Assembly: GCA_028023455.1 (NCBI GenBank)
Contig: JAQFVV010012490.1
Location: 3,906,576 to 3,970,575, forward strand
Origin: Epiperipatus broadwayi
Lineage: Eukaryota; Onychophora; Udeonychophora; Euonychophora; Peripatidae
Direction: 5' to 3'
Length of the DNA: 64,000 bases
The position numbers and the translations under genes are program-made. Positions within the stretch are counted from its first letter, which is position 1. Each line of letters begins with the position of its first letter. Under the pieces are notes generated by a model that was given only the letters and a program-made list of their open reading frames with translations, was not told the DNA's origin and made no database searches. Below are positions 47,533 through 56,299 of this stretch, in pieces.

Positions 47533-47576
47533 TGCACAACGTTTCAAGAGGTATTATTCTCCCCTCTTCTTCAAGT
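47533..47576 (-). ncRNA. Hammerhead-like motif in Penelope-like element C tail
   Basis: UUGAAGA core (C to U at the first base), stem II AGAGG/CCUCU around GGAGAAUAAUA, GAAAC, palindromic ACGU and a GUU cleavage triplet. CAC before the core can pair GUG after the cleavage site. This is the best of the three Penelope-tail copies. Confidence 0.45.
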
Positions 47577-47602
47577 GTTTCTGGCCTGACCAGTGACAGC
47601 AC

Positions 47603-47660
47603 TAGCATGGGATTCGAACCTGATGTTAAGATAATGCTCTAATCAACTGAGCCATCCTGG
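47603..47660 (-). repeat. tRNA-like sequence in the 3' tail of Penelope-like element C
   Basis: Clean box A (TGGCTCAGTTGATTAGAGC, 47636-47654) and box B (GGTTCGAATCC, 47610-47620) on the minus strand. About 27 bp of the middle found in copies B and D is deleted. Confidence 0.65.
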
Positions 47661-48559
47661 CAAAGGCAATAGTCAGTAAAAATTTCATATACTTATGTAT
47701 GAAGTTCTTCCTGATTTCTCCACTTTTTACTAGGAGCAAAGTTGATTAGTGGTTTCCATACATTATGTATAGTCATACTAGGTTGGCTTATGGGGTTTTT
47801 TGCCATTGTCATGTGAGAGCAGCTTTTTTAAATTTTCTTCTTTGTACTTTTTTTTCTCTATCCAATATTTTTGTATCCTAACCCAATTGAACATATGCTC
47901 ATTGGCACATATATGGTCTTCTACCTTAGACATATCTGTTTTCTCTCTTCTAATCATCAGTTTGTGTTATTGCAAGCACTTTTCAATGGGACGGCTGGTC
48001 TCACCAATATATGTTCTTCCACATTCACATGGTATCTCATAGATGCTTTTTCTTTCAGCATTTCAAGTTTAGGCTTTGTAGATGTTAGAATTCCTTGTAG
48101 TGTGGTATGGCTCTGGAAAGCTATTCTGATGTTATACTGATTTCAGATTTTCCTTAATTTGTATATTTTTGGAATGTATGGATACCCTACAGTACCAATA
48201 ATTGTTTTTTCTCTTGATGGTTTTTTTTGTTGTCTATTTAATGTTTTCTTAATAACAACTAATGGATAACCATTTTTTATAAGAGTTTGTTCTATACAGA
48301 TCTTTTCTTTTTCCAAATCGCTGGTTTCTGAACAAACTTCTTTTGCTCTGTTCCATAGTGATAGTATAACTCAATGTTTTGTGTTTCTGGTGTGATTGGA
48401 TGAACAGGCTAGGCATTTTCCTCTATCTCTAGGTTTTCGGTAAACTATAATTTTGATTTTGCCATGAGGGAGTATTGTCACAAGAAGATCTAAAAATGCC
48501 AATTTTTGTTGTTCTGTTTCTATTGTGAATTTAATTGAAGGCAATATGTTGATGTGTTT

Positions 48560-48913
48560 TCAAAAAGTTTGTAGCAGTGCTTCCCCATGTGACCATACAA
48601 CAAATGTGACATCTACATAATGAAGCCAAAGTTTAAGTGGATATGCAGTAGTTTTTATGGCTAAGGTTTCAAGTTCTTCCATGTATATATTGCTAATTAG
48701 GGGAGACAATAATGAGCCCATAGCCATTCCTTGATTTTGTTTGAAGAATTCCGTGTTATAATGAAAGTAGGTTGTTATGCAGAATGTTAATAGTTCCATT
48801 ATACTATCAATAGAAAGAGCTGTTCTCGTTTGTAAACTATTATCACCATTTAATCTTTTCCTTACAATAGACAATGCTTTTTCACATAGTACATTTGTGA
48901 ATAAATTTTCCAC
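48560..48913 (-). pseudogene. Penelope-like element C, reverse transcriptase core
   Basis: A 117-codon open minus-strand piece has ENLFTNV (palm motif A, Asp lost), NQGMAMGS (motif B) and YVDVTF in place of YVDDTF at about 48608-48619: the second catalytic Asp is Val. The enzyme would therefore be inactive even without the frameshifts. Confidence 0.8.
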
Positions 48914-50122
48914 ATCAAAGCTTACCAGTAAGTCAGTTCTTTCAAGTGTCTAGAATCCCTGACAAAGGACTGGATCTTATATGCCAAAGGACTTAGAATT
49001 TTGGGGTTCTATCTTGCCAAATTTTGGCAAGGTGAATCTTTAGAACTGACAACAGGTCTTAATGGAACATGATCCTCATGGATTTTAGATAGACCATAAA
49101 GATGAGGTATTTTGCTGAAATATGATGTCATTTTACTTTTTCTGAATCAGTGAGGTACCTGTGATGTTTTCTGAATAATACTTGTAACTTTGTTTCCGTA
49201 CTCGGTATCAAATTTTTTTGCCACTTTTCTATGTTGGCCTGCTGTCAGGAGTTCTTGTATTTTGTTGTCATAGTCAATTGCATCCATTACAACTATTGAT
49301 TACCTTTGTTAGCAGGCAAAATAATTATATAGATTTATTTACTTTGAGAGATTTAATTGCTTTCCTCTCACCATAGGATATGTTTGATATCGATTTTTGT
49401 TGCTTGTCAAGTGTTCTTATTATTTTGCAGCATAATTCTGCTGTGAGATAAAGGTAATTGTTGAGTTACATTCTTGGGGCTACCATTACATCTAATAAAG
49501 GGATATTAGATGGAGTTAAGGCTATGTTTAATCCTCTTTCAAAAACAGAAATTTCAAGTATCTTTTAGATGTTTAGAACTAAGATTTTTAACAGATGAAC
49601 TTGGTACATTGTTTGCTACATTTTGATTTTTTATATATCCTTTGGCATTCTTTTATTCTTTAATGTAGTGTAGAATACGATTTTCTTACTGCTTGAGAAA
49701 CTCTCATGGAGTTTTCATCAGTAAGTTTATTTTTTAGAAAACCTTTGACCATTTATTCTTTCTCTTAACAGAGCTTCACTTGCTATCTGAATAATTTTCT
49801 CACTTCTCTGAGGATGGATTGGAGGTTTTAGTTGCAAACCTTTAGGAATTATTCCATCAGATTTACATATAAAAGTTAAATGATTTTCTACATTGGCCAG
49901 CTTTAAACATAACTTTTCATAATGTGTAAAGTTTGATATAGTATCGGGTCCATACCGAATACTTAGTGTTTTCCTAACGGTTTGTGATGATGGTTGTTTT
50001 AGTTATATTTTTATATTGGACTATTTCCATCAAGAAATATCTTTAGAAAAATTTAACTATATTTAAATATTCCAAATACCTTCAACTGTTAATAATAGCA
50101 TATCAAACAGGTTAGTATATAC

Positions 50123-50166
50123 ACAATGTTTCAAAAGGTATTATTCTCTCCTCTTCTTTAGGTGTT
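50123..50166 (-). ncRNA. Hammerhead-like motif in Penelope-like element D tail
   Basis: CUAAAGA core, AGAGG then CCUUUU stem II, GAAAC, AUU. ACAC before the core pairs GUGU after the cleavage site. Degenerate. Confidence 0.38.
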
Positions 50167-50190
50167 GCTGGCCTAGCCAGTGACAATATC

Positions 50191-50268
50191 TGCATAGGAT
50201 TCAAACATGGACCTTTAGATTCTTGAGTATTGAATTTTAAGGTAACACTCTAACCAACTGAGCCATCC
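50191..50268 (-). repeat. tRNA-like sequence in the 3' tail of Penelope-like element D
   Basis: GGATGGCTCAGTTGGTTAG (box A, 50250-50268) and GTTTGAATCC (box B, 50197-50206), with about 45 bases between, giving a full tRNA-like length. Confidence 0.6.
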
Positions 50269-51006
50269 TGCCAAAGCTAACAGTCAATAGAAATTTCATA
50301 TACTTATCTATGAAGTTCCTCCTGATTTCTCCACTTTTTCCTAAGAGCAAAGTTGATTAATGGTTTCCGTAATTATGTATAGTCACACTATGTTAGCTTA
50401 TGGGATTTTTTGCCATTTTGTTCTTTGTATCTTCTCTATCCAATATTTTTGTATTTTCCCAATTAAACATATGTTCCTTGCCACCTACATGGTCTTCTTC
50501 CTTAGACATATGTGTTTTTTCTCTTCTAATCATCAGTTTGTGTTCTTGCAAGCACTTTTCAATGGGATGGCTGGTCTCACCAATATATGTTCTGTCACAT
50601 TCAAATGGTATTTCATAGATGAAGTTTTTTCTTTCAGCATTTCAAGTTTAGGCTTTGTAGATGTTAGAATCCCTTGTAGTGTGGTATGGCTCTGGAAAGC
50701 TGTTCTGATGTTATACTGTTTGCAGATTTTTGTTAATTTGTCTGCTATTTTTGAAATGTATGGGTACACTACAGTACCAATAATTGTTTTTTCACTTGAT
50801 GGTTCTTTTTGTTGTCTATTTAATGTTTTCTTAATAACAGCTAATGGATAACCATTTTTCATAATGAGTTTGCTCTATATAGATTTTTTCCTTTTCCAAA
50901 TTGCTGGTTTCTGAACAAACTTCTTTCCCTCTATTCCATAGTGATAATATAACTCTATGGTTTAAGTTTTTGGCGTGATTGGAAGCATAGGCTAGGTATT
51001 TTCCGG

Positions 51007-52879
51007 TGTCATGGGCACACATGCTGTTACATTATTTTAAATAAAATTAGAAATTTAAAATAAAAGTTCACAAATAAAAATGTTTTTAAAAAAATTGAAA
51101 ATTAAAAGTCATGTAATGTAAACTTGTATATATATAAAATCGCATAGATGGAAAATTATTAAAAAAAAACTTTATTTAAAAAAAAAGTATTTTAAAACTA
51201 AATTTTCAACAAAAAATTAAAGATTCAAAGATAAAAATATATCTTTAAGAATATATAAAATTTAATTACTTATTATTGTGTAAAAGGCTAAAAAATGTGA
51301 ATGATTATTTTATTAAGTAAACTAGCCCTTGGGCATCTCAAAATTTATAATTAAAGATCAGATAGGAGAGAAAAACAATAAGAACAGAATAGCCAATAAA
51401 AAAATCCCTCAAGAAACGGACCACAGCGAAAGGATCATCATCATCATGACATCACCAGTCAAACCGCAATTTTAATATAAAAAGGAAAAGATTGGTAATA
51501 ATTTATGATGTGTGCTATATGTATTAAGTCCGGGAGAGTTGAAAGATAAGGGATTGAAAAGACGCACTTTCAATCCCTTCAGTTTTTCCAAAAGAAGAAA
51601 TGAAATATCATTTTCCTATATTGCGGACCCCAGGACATCAGGGTCCTGTAATAAAATCCTGCAAAGAACTATACCAGCTACAGTAAAGGACCTCAGAATA
51701 AATACCAACAAAATGACTAACAGCATACCGGTCTTCTCAGGATGTCATGGGAATTAACACTGGATCCAAATTACAAGCAACTATTAAGGATGGACTTCTA
51801 AACTGTAAGAACTATATATATAATTCATGAACATTAAGTATAAATATTTCCAATATTTAAATAGAAATAGAAATTCCTATCTGACCAAACTAAATCATTT
51901 ATTAATAATTATTTTTATCATATGTAGTTTTAAAATCATTTCTATTAATTTAATTTTTCCATTCTTTTAAGTGTTTATTATGTTTTTTTTTTTTCACATT
52001 AAGCTAAAACGTTTAATTAAATCATGTTAAATTTAAGTTGGGCTTGAATGGCTGAATAGATTTGTAAAGTTATGTTACTTTAAGGGAGGGTAAATCTTAG
52101 GTTATTTGTTTCACAGATAAATTGGGTTAATGGATTGGATGTATTGGTGTAATTAGTAAATGTAGCATGAAGATCCGCTATGTGCAGGATCACCTTATAT
52201 GCACTTGGGCAAAATAAGACCATTTCTTACTGATCATCGCCTTTAGCCTATGGAATGTGATAGTAAGACAGCAAAAAGGACTGACAGACGAAATATTCCT
52301 ATACTGGACGAGAGACATTTCTTCTCGATAACCGTACTGTTCCGATGTATATTTCTGACAGTGCGGTATTGTGCTGTCGTATTCATACTGCATTGAATAC
52401 ATCAATATATCAGGTAGATTGGTGTTAGTTTGATTGTGAATTTTTGGCCTAGAGTTAAATAAGGGATATAGAATATTTTCTTTTTCGAGTGCAATCTATG
52501 TAGTCTATCCATACTCGACACTTCAATAAAATATTAATAAATTAATCCATGTGAACATATAAAAAAAAAAGTTAAAATGTAAATCAAATTATAAAGTAAA
52601 CATTACAATAAAATAATTCTGAATTTTATATATGTTTCTGTGTATTGTTAATCTGGCAGTGGCTTGTTCTTACTTTTTTATTATCTTTCTTTAAAAATAA
52701 AGTATACATTATCTCTGCTGCTCCGCGAGATAGTGACTGGGGCTAACGGTCTACAATAAAATAAAATTGGATCTTAACTTAAGTATCTGCCTACTATATA
52801 AATTTTCCAGATTCGAATGGCCTGGAAGCACCCTTGTACGGCAGATAGGGTAAGACCACAACTTTTCCCCGCTGTTATA
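51007..52879 (+). mobile_element. Solo LTR inside Penelope-like element D
   Basis: 1,873 bp flanked by CCGG at 51003-51006 and 52880-52883; Penelope sequence resumes exactly after it. It starts TGTCATGGGC, soon followed by TGTTACATTA, and ends GCTGTTATA (CA decayed to TA). Long stretches match the LTRs of the three-LTR element: the TTCACAAATAAA leader, a TATA-like ATATAAAAAGG near 51475, GGATTGGATGTATTGGTGT near 52131, and the GCAGTGGC and CTGGGGCTAACGGTC blocks near 52655-52750. It is a diverged solo member of the same family. Confidence 0.85.
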
Positions 52880-53299
52880 CCGGTATGTGTAGGTTTTCAA
52901 TAAACTGTAGTTTTGATTTTGTTATGAGGGATTCTTGTCACAAGAACATCTAAGAATACCAATTTTTGTTCTTGTTCTGATTCTATTGTGAATTTAATTG
53001 AAGGGGATATGTTGTTGATGTGTTTCCAGAAAGTTTGTAACAGTGCTTCACCATGTGCCCATACAACACATGTATCATGTACATAGCAAAGTCAAATTAG
53101 ACCTATGTACACATTATATATGCATATCGAAAACATATATAACATATATACAAATAGGTAAATGTATATACTATTTAGGCACTGTAAACATTAAAAAAAG
53201 GAAAATGTAGAAAATTAAATTATTTTTTTATATTTTATTTACTTTTTTACTTTTCATATCAAAGAAAATATAAATTGCAAAAATATCTCTCACACTCAC

Positions 53300-53424
53300 T
53301 TTGGATTGATTGTCAGGCATATATATAATACATTTGAAGCCCATTGCCAAACATATATGAGCTAATCCAATTCCAGTATTTCCAGCTGTTCCTTCAACAA
53401 CTGTGCCACCGGGTTTTAATTTAC
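53300..53424 (-). CDS. Cysteine synthase/CBS-family enzyme, internal exon (second visible)
   Basis: A 125-bp minus-strand exon: acceptor attag ends at 53425, donor gtgagt starts at 53299. It contributes two bases to a split Gly codon, then 41 codons. The product contains [20 protein letters not shown] (53363-53422), the asparagine loop that contacts PLP and substrate in O-acetylserine sulfhydrylase and cystathionine beta-synthase, followed by a Rossmann-like helix and [10 protein letters not shown]. The EGTAGNT form, rather than PTSGNT, points toward cysteine-synthase-like proteins rather than classical CBS. A methionine-initiated reading from 53476 would run through the 86-bp intron and is not the real start. 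Substrate in this organism is unknown. Confidence 0.92.
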
Positions 53425-53510
53425 CTAATGTATTAAAAATCAAATTAAAAATTATTATTTCATAAAAAGCATCCATATTTAAAAAGGTTTTCAGGCAGTT
53501 GTAAAATTAC

Positions 53511-53606
53511 CTTTATCTACTGCATCCATTATTAAATAAAGAGCAGCTCTGTCTTTAACTGACCCACCTCCATTTGCAAATTCACCTTTTGCCAAAATAT
53601 CACAAC
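53511..53606 (-). CDS. Cysteine synthase/CBS-family enzyme, PLP-lysine exon (first visible)
   Basis: A 96-bp minus-strand exon: acceptor ttag at 53610-53607, donor gtaatt from 53510. It starts with two bases of a split codon and ends with the first base of a Gly codon completed by the next exon, 86 bp away. The 31 full codons include [10 protein letters not shown], in which the Lys forms the internal aldimine with PLP in fold-type II enzymes, and upstream CDILAKGEF corresponds to the family's G-C-x-I-x-x-K-x-E-F segment. The preceding exon, expected to carry GNTPL, was not found between here and 64000. The gene is PLP-dependent and cytosolic or mitochondrial; which cannot be told from these exons. 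Confidence 0.92.
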
Positions 53607-53919
53607 CTAAAAATAACAAATTTATGTTATTATATGTCTAATAAGCTCTCTCAATAATTGTATAGTAATTAAATTGTAATTTGAATTTTACAAAAATAAA
53701 TAAATAAAATTCAATTGTAGTAATATTTTGTTTTAAAATCATTAACATAAAACAAAGTATACTAAATACTAAAATGTTAATTAACCAAGCTACAAAATTA
53801 TGAAATTTGGCTTAAAATTCAACATATTTAATGAAAAAAAAATTAACAATTTTAATTAATTTATAATCAAGTAAACACAGAACATTTTCAATCATATTAT
53901 CATTATTTTCACCATTATC
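53607..53919. other. AT-rich intronic sequence
   Basis: Sequence between the host exon and the RTE relic; no feature recognised beyond AT-rich runs. Confidence 0.55.
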
Positions 53920-55640
53920 GATCCACTGCAGAATGGTCTCTCAAAATTCACTCCATCTTTTCTGATCTCTAGCCTCTCTTCTCCACATAAACCCAGCACA
54001 CCTCATTATTTCATCCATTCATCTCACATGTGGTCTTTTTCTAGATCTTTTATAATCTCTTGGAATCCAGTTTAAGATTTCAATAGTCCATCTATTGTCA
54101 TTTTTACTAGTAATATATCCAGCCCAACTCCACTTCAGTCCCTTAATTCTTTCAATGATGTCAATAATACCTGTTTGATCTCTTGCACATGTAATTTGTT
54201 TTTAATCTTTTCTTGTTACTCCTATCATGTATCTCCATACTTCACATTACTCTTTTGTTAAGTGTCCAAGTCTCAGATCCATAGGTAGGAAGTGGTAAAA
54301 CACATTTATTAAAACCCATCCTTTTCAAACATATAGGCATATTTCCTGCTAATTTTAAGTTATTTCTACCAAAAGCACTCCAACTAAGTTTAATTCTATG
54401 ATTAATTTCATCCATTATGTTTTCATCTGCAGTAATAATTTGATCAAGGTATTTGTAGTTCTTAATTTCTTCTAATTCATCTAATTGCTCATAATTTCCA
54501 TCTTTTGAGGAAATGCATTGAAAATTACTTTAGTCTTTTTAACATTTACTTTTAATTCTACTTTCTTTACTTTCATCTGATAAATGTTGCAACATTTCTT
54601 GAAGATCTAAAGCATTATTTGCAAAAACAACTACAGTAACTGTAAAATCTAGATGACTTAAACAATCTTCATTTACTTTCACTCCCTTAGCTTCCAATTT
54701 TAATTTTACAAAATACTTTGTGTAAAAATGCTATAAAAATTTTGGAGGCATGGAGTCATCCTGTCATACACCCATCTCAATGTTGATCTTCCTAGTATCA
54801 TTATGCAATCTAATTGTTGCTGTTGCATTTTTTAGATATTCTTCAGAATATGACAATATCCAAGGGCAATACTTTGATGATTTAATGGTTTATTCACTAA
54901 AAAAATGCTTATAGAAACAAATGCCTTTTCATATTCTACAAGTCCAAAGCATAATGGCAACATTGGTTCATTCTATAACTTCTCTCAATATTTGGATGTG
55001 AATCACTATACTAAAACTATTTTTAAATCAGCTAAATCCAAAGTTCACTATAGACAATTAGTAATTATTTTATTAAATTTTTTTTATAGAACTAATAAAA
55101 GACTGATAGGTCTGTAATTTCTAATATCTAATTTATCACCTTTTTTAAATATTAATACTGTATTTTTCCAACCATCTGGTATATCTTTACCATTTAGATA
55201 TTTCGTATATAACTTTGTCAAATGTTTTTCTATTTCTTCACCTGCTTCTTTTAAGATATTCATTATACTTCCATCATTATCTAGAAATTTCCCTTCTTCA
55301 TAAATTTAATTGCATGTCTCACTTCTTCATTTAAAATCATGGGCAATTCAAAAAATATAGAAATTGTAAGAGGTACTTTTCCTTGTTTTTTATTGCTATA
55401 CAATTCTTGATAGACTCTTCTACATATTTCATAATGTCATCTCTTTTTAGAAATAGTTCCATCTTTTTTTCTTATTGCAGAAATAAGTTTCCGACCAATA
55501 CCAAGATGTTGTTTACACTCTTGAGACTTTTATTCTCTTCTATAGCTTTCTTTCTAGTTCACAATTATACTTTCTTATATCATTATCAACTCTTTTTCAC
55601 ACCATTTTACAAAATTTGGGTAATATAAATGAAGTAATAT
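53920..55640 (-). mobile_element. RTE-clade non-LTR retrotransposon relic
   Basis: Minus-strand reverse transcriptase with frameshifts and stops, 5'-truncated near 55640. Recognisable, in order: AIKFMKKG segment (about 55290), [20 protein letters not shown] (55107-55166), EYEKAF (about 54920-54940, a catalytic Asp position reading Val), FANN in place of FADD at 54614-54625, then the RTE C-terminal block LKWSWAGYI, NDNRWT, WIPRDYKRSRKRP and a closing LQWIDN near 53930. The FADD Asp pair being Asn-Asn means no catalysis. It lies in the intron upstream of the PLP-lysine exon. Confidence 0.83.
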
Positions 55641-56299
55641 CTCTAATCAAATAAATATAGCAACAGCTTTAATAAAGAAAAATAGTTTATTTTCAAACAG
55701 ATCATACGATATTGAAGCTATATATATATGCACATATACATTGAAATGGTAAATCTGATTCAGATTTGCCATTTCACTGTCTGACCCACCTAATCACTTA
55801 TTAAGGGGTTTAATTAAAGCCCGTCTATGTAGAGAAATGTATTTTTCAACGTTTATTTTTTTTATTATTGTTAAAACATTTTTTTTTAACACAACTATCC
55901 TGAATAAATTACTAAAATTTATTTTGGATAGTATTAATCATGTAATAACACACTAAGTTATTTTATTTATTAAAAGGAAAAAAAATTCAAATAATAAGTT
56001 TTGAATTTTTTTTTTTTGATATGTTTTTATATATATATATTTAAAATGTCTTATTTTTTTTCTTTAAGAATTCAAGATGGCCTTTTTTAAAAGATTTGTA
56101 CCTCGATAAGAAGTTTAAAGTAAATGTTAAATTAAAACACTTAGAAATTACCAAAATCCATTATTTTGGAATTTCTATTCATTAATTAATAGAGATTCTA
56201 CATTGTTAGATAAAAATTATACTAAAATCTCTATCGATTCTTATCGAGGTACAAACTTTCTAAAATTAGAACAAAAGTATGATTTCCTATTGTTTCATA
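55641..56299. other. Non-coding DNA with a small hairpin
   Basis: A hairpin at 55743-55775 (GAAATGG-x-AAATCTGA against TCAGATTTGCCATTTC) could be the terminal hairpin of a small DNA element. No coding signal. Confidence 0.5.

Larger units (their letters stand above)
47405..50000 (-). mobile_element. Penelope-like retroelement C (most complete copy, degenerate)
   Basis: A relic of about 2.6 kb on the minus strand. Codons from 49990 downward resemble the Penelope N-terminal region (for example TISNFTHYEKLCLKLANVEN, then SEALLRERINGQRFSKK near 49750). The reverse transcriptase follows (48560-48913), then linker and GIY-YIG nuclease (about 47700-48130) and a 3' tail with the tRNA-like and hammerhead-like segments. 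Many frameshifts and stops. Its 5' end abuts the 3' tail of element D at about 50000-50010, so C and D form a tandem. Confidence 0.8.
50005..53096 (-). mobile_element. Penelope-like retroelement D, split by a solo LTR
   Basis: Minus-strand relic in two blocks, 50005-51006 and 52884-53096, separated by an LTR with CCGG duplications. Block one holds the 3' tail, GIY-YIG region and linker (50533-51022 shows open pieces such as SHTTLQGILTSTKPKLEML). Block two holds the RT palm with YVHD in place of YVDD near 53077-53088. The element stops at about 53096, only 204 bp from the host exon at 53300. Confidence 0.78.
18901..53299 (-). other. 34.4-kb intron of the cysteine synthase-like gene
   Basis: Bounded by a gtgagt donor at 53299-53294 and a tactag acceptor ending at 18901 on the minus strand. 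The exon phases on both sides agree (0/0). It contains the nested LTR complex, the foldback element, two retrozyme clusters and the three Penelope-like elements B-D. Confidence 0.8.

Noticed and set aside
50360-50862. 163-aa and 72-aa plus-strand ORFs with hydrophobic segments
   Set aside because: They are antisense shadows of the Penelope-like element D coding region; equivalent shadows occur at 44167-44358 and 47800-48140.
53228-53476. Single 82-aa methionine-started ORF over the cysteine synthase motif
   Set aside because: The ORF runs through splice sites at both ends. The real coding part is the exon 53300-53424, supported by phase-matched exons on each side.
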